A DNA stretch of 64,000 nt from an uncultured Prevotella sp. (GCA_900319905.1 ONQB01000010.1:23347-87346); one strand, 5' to 3'; counted from the stretch's first letter, positions 28,957-37,947 are shown. Notes: generated by a model not told the origin, from the sequence alone. Made by a program: numbers and translations.

Positions 28957-30444
28957 ATGTCAGACTACATACAAATCAATCCCTCGGACAATGTGGCAGT
29001 TGCTCTGCGCGCATTGCCCAAGGGCTTTTCAGCAACAATCGGCGACAATACGGTTACGCTGGCTGAAGATATTCCGGCCGGCCATAAGTTCGCATTGCGT
29101 GATTTCGCTGAGGGTGACAAAGTCATCAAGTATGGCTTCCCCATCTCTCACACCACGCAGGCTGTGGGCAAGGGTCATTGGCTGAATGAGCATAATGTTC
29201 ATACCAATCTTTCTGGTTTGAGCACTTATACTTACAATCCCACTCATGTCAAGCCGGTGTTTACCGACGAGCACCGAACCTTCAAGGGCTACGTGCGCAA
29301 GAATGGTGACGTTGGCATCCGCAATGAGATATGGATTGTGCCTACCGTAGGTTGCGTGAATGGCATTGCCAACCGTTTGGCTGAGCAATTGCGCAATGAG
29401 ACACATTGCGATGGAGTGGATGCCATAGAGGCATTCCCCCATAACTATGGTTGCTCACAGTTGGGTGATGACCATGAGAACACGCGTAAGATCCTGCGTG
29501 ACATCGTGCTCCATCCGAATGCCGGTGCTGTGCTCGTGTTGAGTTTGGGTTGTGAGAATAACCAGCCTGATGCTTTCCGCGAGTTGCTGGGTGATTATGA
29601 CGAGAGCCGCATCCGCTTCATGGTGTGCCAGCGTGTGGATGATGAAGTGGAAGAGGGTATGCGCATCTTGCGTGAGCTTTATGCCATAGCCCGTGAGGAT
29701 CGTCGTACGGATGTGCCATTGTCGAAGTTGCGCGTCGGACTGAAGTGTGGTGGTTCAGATGGCCTCTCTGGTATCACGGCCAATCCCATGCTGGGCGTGT
29801 TCTCAGATTGGCTTGTTGCTCAAGGCGGTACCACGGTGCTTACAGAGGTACCTGAGATGTTCGGCGCTGAGACACTGCTGATGAACCGTTGTCGCGACGA
29901 ACGCGTGTTCAACGATACCGTGAGCATGATCAATAACTTCAAGGAATACTTCATCCAGGCCGGTCAGCCCATCTATGAGAATCCATCCCCGGGTAATAAG
30001 GCAGGTGGCATCTCGACGCTTGAGGAGAAATCGTTAGGCTGTACACAAAAGTCTGGCAGCTCCACGGTCGAGGCAGTGCTGTCTTATGGTAGTCGTCTCT
30101 CTACCCCTGGACTCAACCTGCTTTCCGCTCCTGGCAATGACCTTGTGGCCAGCACCGCTCTTGGGGCTGCCGGTTGTCATCTCGTGCTCTTCACGACGGG
30201 CCGTGGAACACCTTTCGCAACGTTTGTGCCGACGATCAAGGTTTCCACTAACACACCGCTGTATAACAGTAAGCGTCAGTGGATTGACTTCAACGCGGGT
30301 ACTCTCGTCAGCGGTGACTCCATGAAAGAGATTAGCAGTCGTTTTGCTGAATTCGTACTTGACGTGGCAGGTGGACAGCGGACCAACAGTGAAAAGAATG
30401 GCTATCACGAGATTGCTATTCTTAAGAAGGGTGTTACGCTCTAA
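28957..30444 (+). CDS. uxaA: Altronate dehydratase
   Basis: 495 residues; both the N-terminal SAF-like domain (INPSDNVAVALRALPKG, FPISHTTQAVGKGHWLNEHNVHTNL) and the large catalytic domain (GYVRKNGDVGIRNEIWIVPTVGCVN, AFPHNYGCSQLGDDHENTRKIL, LKCGGSDGLSGITANPMLG) are fused, as usual. Converts D-altronate to 2-keto-3-deoxy-D-gluconate. Last step encoded here; KDG kinase and aldolase must lie elsewhere. Conserved Cys residues (GCSQ, KCGGSD) fit iron binding. Confidence 0.96.
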   Translation: MSDYIQINPSDNVAVALRALPKGFSATIGDNTVTLAEDIPAGHKFALRDFAEGDKVIKYGFPISHTTQAVGKGHWLNEHNVHTNLSGLSTYTYNPTHVKPVFTDEHRTFKGYVRKNGDVGIRNEIWIVPTVGCVNGIANRLAEQLRNETHCDGVDAIEAFPHNYGCSQLGDDHENTRKILRDIVLHPNAGAVLVLSLGCENNQPDAFRELLGDYDESRIRFMVCQRVDDEVEEGMRILRELYAIAREDRRTDVPLSKLRVGLKCGGSDGLSGITANPMLGVFSDWLVAQGGTTVLTEVPEMFGAETLLMNRCRDERVFNDTVSMINNFKEYFIQAGQPIYENPSPGNKAGGISTLEEKSLGCTQKSGSSTVEAVLSYGSRLSTPGLNLLSAPGNDLVASTALGAAGCHLVLFTTGRGTPFATFVPTIKVSTNTPLYNSKRQWIDFNAGTLVSGDSMKEISSRFAEFVLDVAGGQRTNSEKNGYHEIAILKKGVTL

Positions 30445-30553
30445 TAGAATGAACTGGCAATAAGGAAACAGGATTGACACTCCAAATTCCAATAGGCCAA
30501 TCGACATACTATCAATAAGATTTTGCCAAGAATGTGGAATCTTATGACTGAAT

Positions 30554-30592
30554 TTTCGGGCACATGTGGTAATAGACCTTGTGTGCCCGAAA
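30554..30592. repeat. Stem-loop in the 257-bp gap after uxaA
   Basis: TTTCGGGCACA pairs with TGTGTGCCCGAAA across a 15-base loop. There is no T run on either side, so it is not a clear intrinsic terminator; it may be a processing or pausing site between uxaA and the GH28-GH105 gene. The rest of the gap shows nothing else that I can support. Confidence 0.6.
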
Positions 30593-30701
30593 TGGTAAGG
30601 ACGTATGCATATTACCTTATTCATATTCTCATGGATGCAACGCAATACTAATCAAGAACTAAAATACCCATTTAATAATTTCTATCCAATACATCTTGTC
30701 A

Positions 30702-33269
30702 ATGAATAGGAAATACTTTTTCAGTTTATTAAGTCTTTTAATAGGACTTTTTACTTTTCAGTCGTCCTTTGCCCTCACATGGGACAAAGCGACTTATGCC
30801 AATATTGAAAAAAGCGTGAGGCATCCGGTCTTTGGAAGTTACTCATGCAAGATTACGGATTTTGGAGCCTCCGTCAAGGCTTCGGCAGCTGCTAACCAGA
30901 AAGCCATCAATAAAGCCATTGCCGCTTGTTCGAAACGGGGTGGGGGAAAGGTAATTGTTCCCAAGGGGCTTTGGAATACGGGTGCCATTCGCTTACAAAG
31001 CGGTGTGAATCTTGTCGTAGACTCCGGTGCCACCCTGCGCTTTGCCTTCGACACGAAGCTTTATCCATTGGTTAAGACCTCGTGGGAAGGAATGGATTGT
31101 TGGAATTATTCTCCATGCATCTATGCTTATCAGTGTAAGAACGTGGCACTGACGGGCCAAGGTGTCGTCGACGGAAACGGCAACAATAACACCTGGTGGC
31201 AGATGTGCGGAAAAGGCAGCTTTGGCTATTCTGAAGGAAAAACCAAGGAGGCACAAGACCTCGGCAGCAGAAGCAAACTGCTGCAGATGGTAGAGGATAA
31301 GGTGCCTGTCGACGAGCGGAAGTTTGGTCTGGGCTGTGGCTTGAGACCGCAGTTGGTGAACTTCGTTGAATGCGATGGCATCCTTATCAATGGTTTAAAG
31401 TTTATCAATTCTCCTTTCTGGGTGCTTCATCCGCTTAGAAGCCAGAATATCATTGTCGACGGCGTGACCGTTTACAATGAAGGCCCCAATGGTGACGGTT
31501 GCGACCCTGAAGCCTGCAAGAATGTGATTATTCAGAATTGCACCTTCCACACTGGTGATGACTGTATCGCCATCAAGAGCGGCCGCAACAATGACGGTCG
31601 TCGCTGGAATACGCCCTCAGAGAACATTATCATTCGTCATTGCAAGATGGAGGATGGTCATGGCGGTGTCGTCATAGGCTCTGAGATCTCGGGTGGCGTC
31701 CGTAACGTCTTTGCTCACGACTGCTATATGGACTCTCCTAATCTTGACCGTGTACTGCGTATCAAGACCAACACCATCAGAGGTGGAGTGGTCGAGAATA
31801 TCTTCATGAAGGACGTCACGGTCGGGCAGTGCGGTGAGAGCGTCTTGCGTATTAATCTCAAGTATGAGCCTAAGGAACCTGGTTATCGTGGTTACCAGCC
31901 TATTGTTCGTCGCGTGTGTATGGAGAACGTGACATGCCAGAAGAGTAAGTACGGTGTGCAGGTAAACGGCTTGAGCGACATCACCAATGTGAGCGATGTC
32001 ACCTTGCGCAATTGCACTTTCAATGGAGTGAGCAAGTCCCCGTTGCTGATCAACGGCAAGACGAGCAACATTCATCTTGACAACGTGACGATCAATGGTC
32101 AGCTTGTGCTGATGCCTGAGGACCGTCCTTACAAAAACTACTCTCAGTGGATGGTGGCCTCAGAGATGAAGCGTAATCCCGATCCCGCTTTGCTTGACTT
32201 CTCCAAGCGTCCTAAGTGGAGTTACGTGATGGGAATAGAGATGGAGAGCATGCTCGATACTTATAAGGCATATGGCGACACGGCCATTTTGAATTACCTC
32301 TGGCGCTACCCCGCCACGATGATCGATGCGAAGGGTAACATCACTGGCTATAAGTATGAGGACTATAACCTTGACAATGTGCGCACGGCTAAGTTCATTT
32401 ATCGTATGAATGAACTCAGGCCACAGACCAACATCGATAAGGCTCTCAAAACTTTATTCAAGCAGTTGGAGCATCAGCCTCGTACTAAACAGGGCGTGTG
32501 GTGGCACAAGGCCATATATGCCAACCAAGTATGGCTTGACGGTATCTTCATGGGACTGCCTTACTATACGTTGGCCGCTCCTCATTTCAAGGGACAGAAG
32601 AAAGCCGTTAAATATTGGGACGATGCAGTCAATCAGATCACCAAGACGGGTCAGTTTACTTACGATGAGCGGACAGGCCTGTGGAAGCACGCTTGGGATG
32701 AGACACACAAAGCCTTTTGGGCTGACTCCGTCACGGGATTGAGCCGTCACACATGGGGACGTGCTATGGGATGGTATGCCATGGCAATGCTTGAGGTACT
32801 TGACGAGCTGCCCGACAGTTATGAAGGGAAGGCAAAGGTCAAGGGAATGTTCCAAAAGGTGATGAAAGCCGTGGTGCGCTACCAGGACAAGAAAACTGGT
32901 GTGTGGTATGATGTACTCGATGTGAAAGACCCTCGTAACTACTTGGAATCCACCTGCTCAAGCATGTTCGCTTACTGTTTACTGAAAGGCTCACGCATGG
33001 GATGGCTTGATAGCAGTTATCGTGAAGCGGGTGTGAAGGCTTGGAAAGGCATACTGGAACAATTTGTCAGAGTAAATGCAGACAAGACCATCTCTCTTAC
33101 TCGTTGTTGTTCGGTGAGTGGCCTTGGTCCGGCTCCCGGTCCATATGTGAAGAAGCCAAATTTCAAGCGCGATGGCTCATTTGCTTATTACATGAGCGAG
33201 CCCATACGTGACAACGACGCCAAGGGCGTAGGACCTTTTGTATGGGCCGCGCTCGAGATGGAGAAATAA
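30702..33269 (+). CDS. GH28-GH105 fusion: polygalacturonase plus unsaturated rhamnogalacturonyl/galacturonyl hydrolase
   Basis: About 855 residues from ATG 30702 (frame open from TTG 30696). Signal peptide ends FQSSFA. Residues about 45-480 are a GH28 beta-helix with all motifs: NGDGCDPEAC, HTGDDCIAIKSG, DGHGGVVIGSE and RVLRIKTN. From about 500 an (alpha/alpha)6 GH105 domain follows: VWWHKAIYANQVWLDGIFMG, TWGRAMGWYAMAMLEVLDEL, GVWYDVLDVKDPRNYLESTCSSMFAYCL, FVWAALEME. The first domain releases galacturonate from chain ends; the second hydrolyses the unsaturated uronyl end left by lyases such as the PL11 encoded at 49-51.5 kb. No sorting-like tail. Confidence 0.94.
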   Translation: MNRKYFFSLLSLLIGLFTFQSSFALTWDKATYANIEKSVRHPVFGSYSCKITDFGASVKASAAANQKAINKAIAACSKRGGGKVIVPKGLWNTGAIRLQSGVNLVVDSGATLRFAFDTKLYPLVKTSWEGMDCWNYSPCIYAYQCKNVALTGQGVVDGNGNNNTWWQMCGKGSFGYSEGKTKEAQDLGSRSKLLQMVEDKVPVDERKFGLGCGLRPQLVNFVECDGILINGLKFINSPFWVLHPLRSQNIIVDGVTVYNEGPNGDGCDPEACKNVIIQNCTFHTGDDCIAIKSGRNNDGRRWNTPSENIIIRHCKMEDGHGGVVIGSEISGGVRNVFAHDCYMDSPNLDRVLRIKTNTIRGGVVENIFMKDVTVGQCGESVLRINLKYEPKEPGYRGYQPIVRRVCMENVTCQKSKYGVQVNGLSDITNVSDVTLRNCTFNGVSKSPLLINGKTSNIHLDNVTINGQLVLMPEDRPYKNYSQWMVASEMKRNPDPALLDFSKRPKWSYVMGIEMESMLDTYKAYGDTAILNYLWRYPATMIDAKGNITGYKYEDYNLDNVRTAKFIYRMNELRPQTNIDKALKTLFKQLEHQPRTKQGVWWHKAIYANQVWLDGIFMGLPYYTLAAPHFKGQKKAVKYWDDAVNQITKTGQFTYDERTGLWKHAWDETHKAFWADSVTGLSRHTWGRAMGWYAMAMLEVLDELPDSYEGKAKVKGMFQKVMKAVVRYQDKKTGVWYDVLDVKDPRNYLESTCSSMFAYCLLKGSRMGWLDSSYREAGVKAWKGILEQFVRVNADKTISLTRCCSVSGLGPAPGPYVKKPNFKRDGSFAYYMSEPIRDNDAKGVGPFVWAALEMEK

Positions 33270-33298
33270 TAGTAAGTCTTGATATTCTATTAAATACT

Positions 33299-33346
33299 GA
33301 GGGTGTATCAAAATTGGAGAGGCTTCTCCAATTTTGGTACACCCTC
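33299..33346. terminator. Bidirectional terminator-like palindrome (family copy B)
   Basis: Twenty-two-base arms: GAGGGTGTATCAAAATTGGAGA and its inverse at 33325-33346 with one G-T pair, with a four-base loop, followed by TTTG. It lies between the convergent GH28-GH105 and GH115-like genes. Sequence shared with the outer arms at 9786-9941. Confidence 0.8.
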
Positions 33347-33403
33347 TTTGTTTATTCGATTTTGGCAGTCTTTTCTATAGACGTACAAAGTCAAAAAATG
33401 AAA

Positions 33404-35521
33404 CTATCTTTTTGGGAAAACATAGAAATGACGGTTAACGTCACGGTCAATCATCCATTGGTCAATGGCAACGTGGTCGTTGAGCGCTTTGATGGTCAGG
33501 GTATGTGATCCCGATGGAAGTGCAATGGGCAGTTCTACGAGAGATTGACCACGCAACACACCTTTGGCCCAGCGTTCTGATTGTGAACCATCGTTGATGA
33601 TAATAGTGGTTGGCGGAAGGCTGTCGATACGTATGCTACATTCCGACGATGTACCGTCGAGTGAGAATAACGGGACGAAGGCCAGACGAAGTACACCGCC
33701 AATGGTTCCTGTTTGAAACTCGTAGACCACGGAGTCATCTTTTTGTAAAGTGACGGATCTTAACGATCGGCCAAGGAGACTGACTTCTGTGGCTCCTTTG
33801 CTGCCGGAGGCATATTCGTATCCTTGTCTGACGAGGCAACCGTCGTCCTCCAACGGGGCATCAATCCTCATGTTGTTGCCATACTGGGTGATTTCCTGTT
33901 CGCTGATGGTATCAGTGAGCGCGGGTTTGCCAAAAAAGGCAAGACGACGAGGCGTATTGTCAACAATATTCTTCCATTTGCCATCAGCCAGGGAGTCGCT
34001 GTAATATTGGTTGAGCTTTTCCAGAGCCAGATATGCTTTCATGCTGCGGGCTGCCGACTCCAGTGCTTCGCTGTCATGGTGGAAGCTGGCAGGACGGCCA
34101 ATGAGTCTTGACTCTTGCGCCTGCAACAGTTTGACGGCCATAAGAGAAGCTGCATGTACGGGATATTGAATGGTTGCGAAATAAGCATCTTTATTTGACT
34201 CCTCAACAAGTTCTGCTGTCTTGTCGATGCTATTACAGATATCCTGATAATTGTTGAGGTAGCGTTCCAGCTCGTTCCCAAACTCCTCGGCGTTGAACGC
34301 CGTGTTCTTCACACCGGCGTCACCTGTAGGATTGGTTGTTGATGGACTTGTCTGTTGAGAGAAGTCCATCATGCTGGGTCGGCGAATCGTTGTCAACCGG
34401 ATAAATTCCTCCAGTGGTTGGATCAAGCGTGTGGCGACAGCAGGTGTGAACTGTTCGCCGAGCCATGTCTGGAGATGTTGGTTCACATTGGTTACGCTCA
34501 CACTGTTGATATTCCAGGCAAGGTCTGTGACAAGGCTAAGATTGTAGGCCAGCACCTTAGGATTGTTGATAGATATCAGCCACAACCGATTGGCCCCATG
34601 AATGTAGGCAGTATGCAGTTCGTTGACGATCAGCCCTGGCGCTGTCGTTGGCAACCACAGATTGTCGTGTGGCTGACCGGCAACGCAGAGATGATAGACC
34701 AGTCCTCCGCTATTCTCAAGCTCATTGTTGGTGGGCATCAGATAGCCATAACCGTCATCATGTAGCGTGATGTCAATGTTGGTGTTTTTCTTGTGATCAT
34801 GCAGTCGCAGGACATTTCCATTGTGGGGCAAGACAGTTCTTATGCCGAAGGAGTCGGCCATTTCCCTAAAAGTCCTGTTGGCAGGTAGCTTGGAGGTGCC
34901 GCTATCCCATCCGGCGCTAAGTACGTTGATGCGCAGACGCAGCATCAATTCAAACAGATGGCGATAGTCTGTCGTGGAAAAGTTGGATTGTTCAATGTTG
35001 ATGCCCCGCAACTCAATTGATGGCGCACGGGTTATTTCAAACTGATCATCAATGGTGAGGCGGTTGCGTCTCATTGGCTTGACATCTCCCCACCATATCC
35101 ATGGACTGACACCGGCCATGCGCGAGAGCTCCAGCACGCCATAAGCTGTTCCACAGCCATTGGCACCGACAATATAGATCTTACCGTTGCGTACGCCCAG
35201 CCAAAAAGCGTCTTTCTTTGCGATGAATTCCATGATGGGAACATTTAGGTTTTGCAGTACCTTCAAGTCCTTGTTGGTGATGGAATTGAGTTGATACACC
35301 ATCACATCGGCATTGTCACTTTCTTTCGCTTTTTCCCCTGTGACTGCCTGCATGTCGCTTGCAAAAAGGGCAATGGCCTTGTCCACGACAGCATCGTGTT
35401 TCTTCTGAACATCATAGGTGATATGGCCTCCACGGTACCAGTCGAAGGGTTTTGACTGAATCGTAGCAGACAACATGAAAAAGATGACTAATATATAGAA
35501 AGTGCGTAAACTTTGTTGCAT
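33404..35521 (-). CDS. GH115-like secreted protein (alpha-glucuronidase family), unusually short
   Basis: 705 residues with a signal peptide (ends SATIQS). The N-terminal domain has the GH115 block GCGTAYGVLELSRMAGVSPWIWWGDVKP followed by APSIELRGINIEQSNFS, which opens the TIM barrel. The later barrel part is also recognisable (GLIVNELHTAYIHGANRLWLISINNPKVLAYNLSLVTDLAWN), and the end (VAIDQWMIDRD) looks like the GH115 C-terminal domain. Between RINVLSAGWDSGT and LPTTAPG only about 100 residues remain where described family members have, as I recall, well over 200; the block with GMRGDGDE-like acidic residues is not visible. Function may differ or be lost. Transcribed alone; converges on the GH28-GH105 gene. 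Confidence 0.72.
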   Translation of the reverse strand: MQQSLRTFYILVIFFMLSATIQSKPFDWYRGGHITYDVQKKHDAVVDKAIALFASDMQAVTGEKAKESDNADVMVYQLNSITNKDLKVLQNLNVPIMEFIAKKDAFWLGVRNGKIYIVGANGCGTAYGVLELSRMAGVSPWIWWGDVKPMRRNRLTIDDQFEITRAPSIELRGINIEQSNFSTTDYRHLFELMLRLRINVLSAGWDSGTSKLPANRTFREMADSFGIRTVLPHNGNVLRLHDHKKNTNIDITLHDDGYGYLMPTNNELENSGGLVYHLCVAGQPHDNLWLPTTAPGLIVNELHTAYIHGANRLWLISINNPKVLAYNLSLVTDLAWNINSVSVTNVNQHLQTWLGEQFTPAVATRLIQPLEEFIRLTTIRRPSMMDFSQQTSPSTTNPTGDAGVKNTAFNAEEFGNELERYLNNYQDICNSIDKTAELVEESNKDAYFATIQYPVHAASLMAVKLLQAQESRLIGRPASFHHDSEALESAARSMKAYLALEKLNQYYSDSLADGKWKNIVDNTPRRLAFFGKPALTDTISEQEITQYGNNMRIDAPLEDDGCLVRQGYEYASGSKGATEVSLLGRSLRSVTLQKDDSVVYEFQTGTIGGVLRLAFVPLFSLDGTSSECSIRIDSLPPTTIIINDGSQSERWAKGVLRGQSLVELPIALPSGSHTLTIKALNDHVAIDQWMIDRDVNRHFYVFPKR

Positions 35522-35551
35522 GATTGTTTTATCTTAATGACCAATTACAAA

Positions 35552-35559
35552 CAAAGGTA
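35552..35559 (-). promoter_or_regulatory. -7 box for the GH115-like gene
   Basis: On the minus strand TACCTTTG (TAnnTTTG), 30 bases before the start codon. Confidence 0.5.
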
Positions 35560-35729
35560 TTGAAAAAACATGGAATGGAATAATTAATTGAGTTTATTTA
35601 GCTTTTATGTTCTTTTGTTTGCCAAACATTGTTTTGTGAATATACCAGCTTTTGAGGGGGCTTGCAGTCTGCCGTGGTTCTAGTCGTAAGGAAAAATAGG
35701 CCGAAAAACAGAAAAAAACCGCAATTTAT

Positions 35730-35760
35730 TTTGTCATTTCGTTAAAAAGACCTACCTTTG
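35730..35760 (+). promoter_or_regulatory. Promoter of tRNA-Lys
   Basis: TTTG at 35730-35733, a 19-base spacer, TACCTTTG at 35753-35760; the tRNA starts about 50 bases after it. Confidence 0.7.
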
Positions 35761-35812
35761 CACCCGATTTAAGGAAATGCTCATATGAGTTAGTTCTTTA
35801 AGTCAAGACGGA

Positions 35813-35885
35813 GACTCGCTAGCTCAGTTGGTAGAGCACAACACTTTTAATGTTGGGGTCATGGGTTCGAACCCCATGCGAGTCA
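35813..35885 (+). tRNA. tRNA-Lys (anticodon TTT)
   Basis: A 73-base cloverleaf: acceptor GACTCGC/GCGAGTC with discriminator A, D arm GCTC...GAGC, anticodon stem CAACA/TGTTG with loop CTTTTAA (anticodon 35846-35848), and T arm ATGGG TTCGAAC CCCAT. CCA is not encoded. A remnant of an integrase gene lies about 190 bases downstream. Confidence 0.97.
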
Positions 35886-35886
35886 C

Positions 35887-35922
35887 AAATGGGGCGTCTG
35901 TTAAAAGCGCTCCATTTTCTTT
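35887..35922 (+). terminator. Terminator of tRNA-Lys
   Basis: AAATGGGGCG pairs with CGCTCCATTT (one G-T pair) across an 11-base loop, then TTCTTTT. Confidence 0.75.
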
Positions 35923-36072
35923 TATATCAGCGAGTTAGAAAACAATAATCAAAACAAATCGGTATCATATTACCTATGTATTTATTGGTATATTAGTGGT
36001 TTGTTTACCGTTGTTTACCAAAATATGTACCCAACATGATACCTGCACATGATACCAAAAAAAATAATCACA

Positions 36073-36171
36073 ATGAATACACTGAAAATACCGTCAGTAA
36101 GGCTTGTGTTTGACCGCAAGCATGTATTGGGCTGGCAATTGTCTCTATTGCCAGCCCGTTTCTACTCTTAG
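36073..36171 (+). pseudogene. N-terminal remnant of a mobile-element tyrosine recombinase
   Basis: A 32-codon frame beginning MNTLKIPSVRLVFDRKH closely resembles the start of Bacteroidales conjugative-transposon integrases (typically ...LRLVFDRKKQAT...). After RKH the similarity stops and the sequence becomes a perfect 10-bp hairpin, GGGCTGGCAA ... TTGCCAGCCC (36129-36157). The scrap lies about 190 bases past tRNA-Lys, a common integration target. This looks like the scar of an excised or deleted element. No duplicate of the tRNA 3' end was found in the window. The assignment rests on 15-17 residues only. Confidence 0.55.
36129..36157. terminator. Perfect hairpin at the end of the integrase remnant
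   Basis: GGGCTGGCAA and TTGCCAGCCC with a nine-base loop; only a weak T-rich stretch (GTTTCTACTCTT) follows. Possibly the terminator of a gene whose body was deleted. The remainder of 35522-36260 holds only the tRNA and its signals. Confidence 0.5.
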
Positions 36172-36260
36172 GTTGTACAGATAACTGTGAAAGTAAAGTT
36201 GAAAATACTATCTTTTCAAATAATTGTTGAAATCGCTTTTTGTCAGAGTTCAGCTTCTTG

Positions 36261-37712
36261 TCAATTCACAATCATTATTTTAGATGCTTTACCCCACACT
36301 GGTGCTTTGAGTTGGGTAATTTCTTGTTGTTGCACATCGTCAAGGATGACTGCATGACGATAGTCGGGACGTTGTGTCTCAAACGTCAAGCCATGCAGTT
36401 GCAGACCGTCAACATGGCGGGCGAAGAGTCCGTAGGCAGGTGTGGGGCCAGCCCATCGTGGTTCGGGATAGTTTGTGCCTTGCTCACGGTAGGTCTTCTG
36501 TGAGAGCGATTCTCCTCCTCCTCCCCGATATTGGATGTAGATGTTGCTGAGCGAGATGTTGCGAAGGGGTGTGCCAGGCATGCCCGTTAGTATGATGCCA
36601 GCCAGTGAGTCCACATCGGTGGCGATTATGTTGCTCAACTGGATGTTACCGCCATAGGATATATCCTTGCGTTCCCTGGGACCTCTGTTGCGGCAACCTG
36701 TGGTTACATAGATAGGGTAGTGATGCACATGCTCCATCGTGATATTGCTCACCGTGATGTTCTCCATTCTTCCCTGGTCCACTTCCTCAAATGCCAGTCC
36801 GCTACTCCATAGGCAGGTGCAGTTGGTAATGGTGATGTTGCGGTAGCCGCCATTGCTCTCCGTGCCGAGTTTGATGCGACCGCACACCCAGTTCACTTTC
36901 TCAGGTTGGCGAGTGCCGTCGAGTAGTGTACCGAGCTTATAACCCGTGACGAGGCAGTTGCTGATCATTACTTCTTCACAAGCCACCGGCTTTTTCAGTG
37001 CATACGAGCTTTTCAGCACCAAAGCATCGTCGTGGGGTGTATTGATTTTTGAATTGGTTACGCTGACAAACTTACAGCAGTCTATGTCTATGCCATCTCG
37101 GTTGGTGTCAATAGTCAGGTTGTCTATGTTCACCAATTCACATCCCGTGATGATGACTCCGAAGTGACCGCCACGGAAGATGGTGAAGTCGCGGAGTAAC
37201 ACCTGTCTGCAACATTTCAAGGCAACAGCCTTGTCTCCCGTTCCGATGCTGCCACCCTGTACTTGTCCGGCGCGTTCCGTATCCTTGCGTGTAAGTCCTT
37301 CACCATCTATCATGCCTTGCCCTGTGATGGCGATGTTGGTCTGGCCGTCGGCCCAGATCAGACTATTGTGGAAATAGGTGTGACCGCCGTCTTGATATTC
37401 CGGTCCTTCGAACGGCTCACTCTCGTCATAGGCTTTCATGCTCGCGGGTGCGGCCACAATAGTAGCCCCAGCCTCGAGATGCAGTTCCACATGACTTTTT
37501 AGGCGGATGCTGCCGCAGAGATAGCGTCCTGATGGCACCACCACACGTCCTCCGCCTTGAGCGACACATGAGTCGATGGCTCGGTTGATAGCGACATGGT
37601 CCAAGTGCTTGCCGTCGCCCTTGGCGCCCAGATCTCTTACGTTGAGCTCAATAGCCTGCAGGGGCAGTACTATTAGGAGAAGTAGGAATAAAGAGGAAAG
37701 TTGTTTGTTCAT
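36261..37712 (-). CDS. GH28-family glycoside hydrolase with an altered active site
   Basis: 483 residues, signal peptide ending LPLQA. Beta-helix of GH28: NVRDLGAKGDGKHLDHVAINRAID, NRDGIDIDCC and the acidic pair in PHDDALVLKSS are present. Where the family has GHGxSxGSE, this protein reads CGRIKLGTESNGGYRN, so the conserved His is missing, and the final RIK block is not obvious. Comparable sequences occur among rhamnogalacturonan-specific GH28 members in Bacteroides, so a substrate other than homogalacturonan is likely. Transcribed alone on the minus strand, divergent from the CotH-like gene. Confidence 0.87.
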   Translation of the reverse strand: MNKQLSSLFLLLLIVLPLQAIELNVRDLGAKGDGKHLDHVAINRAIDSCVAQGGGRVVVPSGRYLCGSIRLKSHVELHLEAGATIVAAPASMKAYDESEPFEGPEYQDGGHTYFHNSLIWADGQTNIAITGQGMIDGEGLTRKDTERAGQVQGGSIGTGDKAVALKCCRQVLLRDFTIFRGGHFGVIITGCELVNIDNLTIDTNRDGIDIDCCKFVSVTNSKINTPHDDALVLKSSYALKKPVACEEVMISNCLVTGYKLGTLLDGTRQPEKVNWVCGRIKLGTESNGGYRNITITNCTCLWSSGLAFEEVDQGRMENITVSNITMEHVHHYPIYVTTGCRNRGPRERKDISYGGNIQLSNIIATDVDSLAGIILTGMPGTPLRNISLSNIYIQYRGGGGESLSQKTYREQGTNYPEPRWAGPTPAYGLFARHVDGLQLHGLTFETQRPDYRHAVILDDVQQQEITQLKAPVWGKASKIMIVN

Positions 37713-37738
37713 ATCAGCTTCTGTTTTTTGGTTTACTG

Positions 37739-37746
37739 CAAAGTTA
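37739..37746 (-). promoter_or_regulatory. -7 box for the minus-strand GH28 gene
   Basis: On the minus strand TAACTTTG, 26 bases before the start codon. Confidence 0.5.
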
Positions 37747-37898
37747 CTAAAAGAAACTCGTCATTGTGGAACATTTATGTTCATAAATTTACAATTTAAT
37801 TCAAATCATGTTTGTTTTTTGCTTTATTTCACTTTTCAATACTTTCCGGAACGAAGGATAACTGATTTCTTTTGTTTGACAAATATTGCCGAGTATTG

Positions 37899-37928
37899 TT
37901 GTTACTCAAATTATTTTGATTATATTTG
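37899..37928 (+). promoter_or_regulatory. Promoter of the CotH-like gene
   Basis: TTG at 37899-37901, a 19-base spacer and TATATTTG at 37921-37928. The predicted RNA start falls about 10 bases before ATG 37948, which supports that codon over the longer open frame that begins at 37576. Confidence 0.65.
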
Positions 37929-37947
37929 CACATCCAAAAACTTTGAG

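Noticed and set aside
30554-30592. Stem-loop after uxaA as an intrinsic terminator
   Set aside because: No T run on either side; kept only as a stem-loop.
16029-33269. Homogalacturonan PUL as a recently acquired genomic island
   Set aside because: No integrase, direct repeats or composition break were seen at its edges; the integrase scrap lies about 3 kb beyond, by tRNA-Lys.
37576-37947. Upstream extension of the CotH-like protein
   Set aside because: The open frame runs through the promoter (TATATTTG at 37921) and the divergent gene's signal peptide; a signal peptide begins at ATG 37948.
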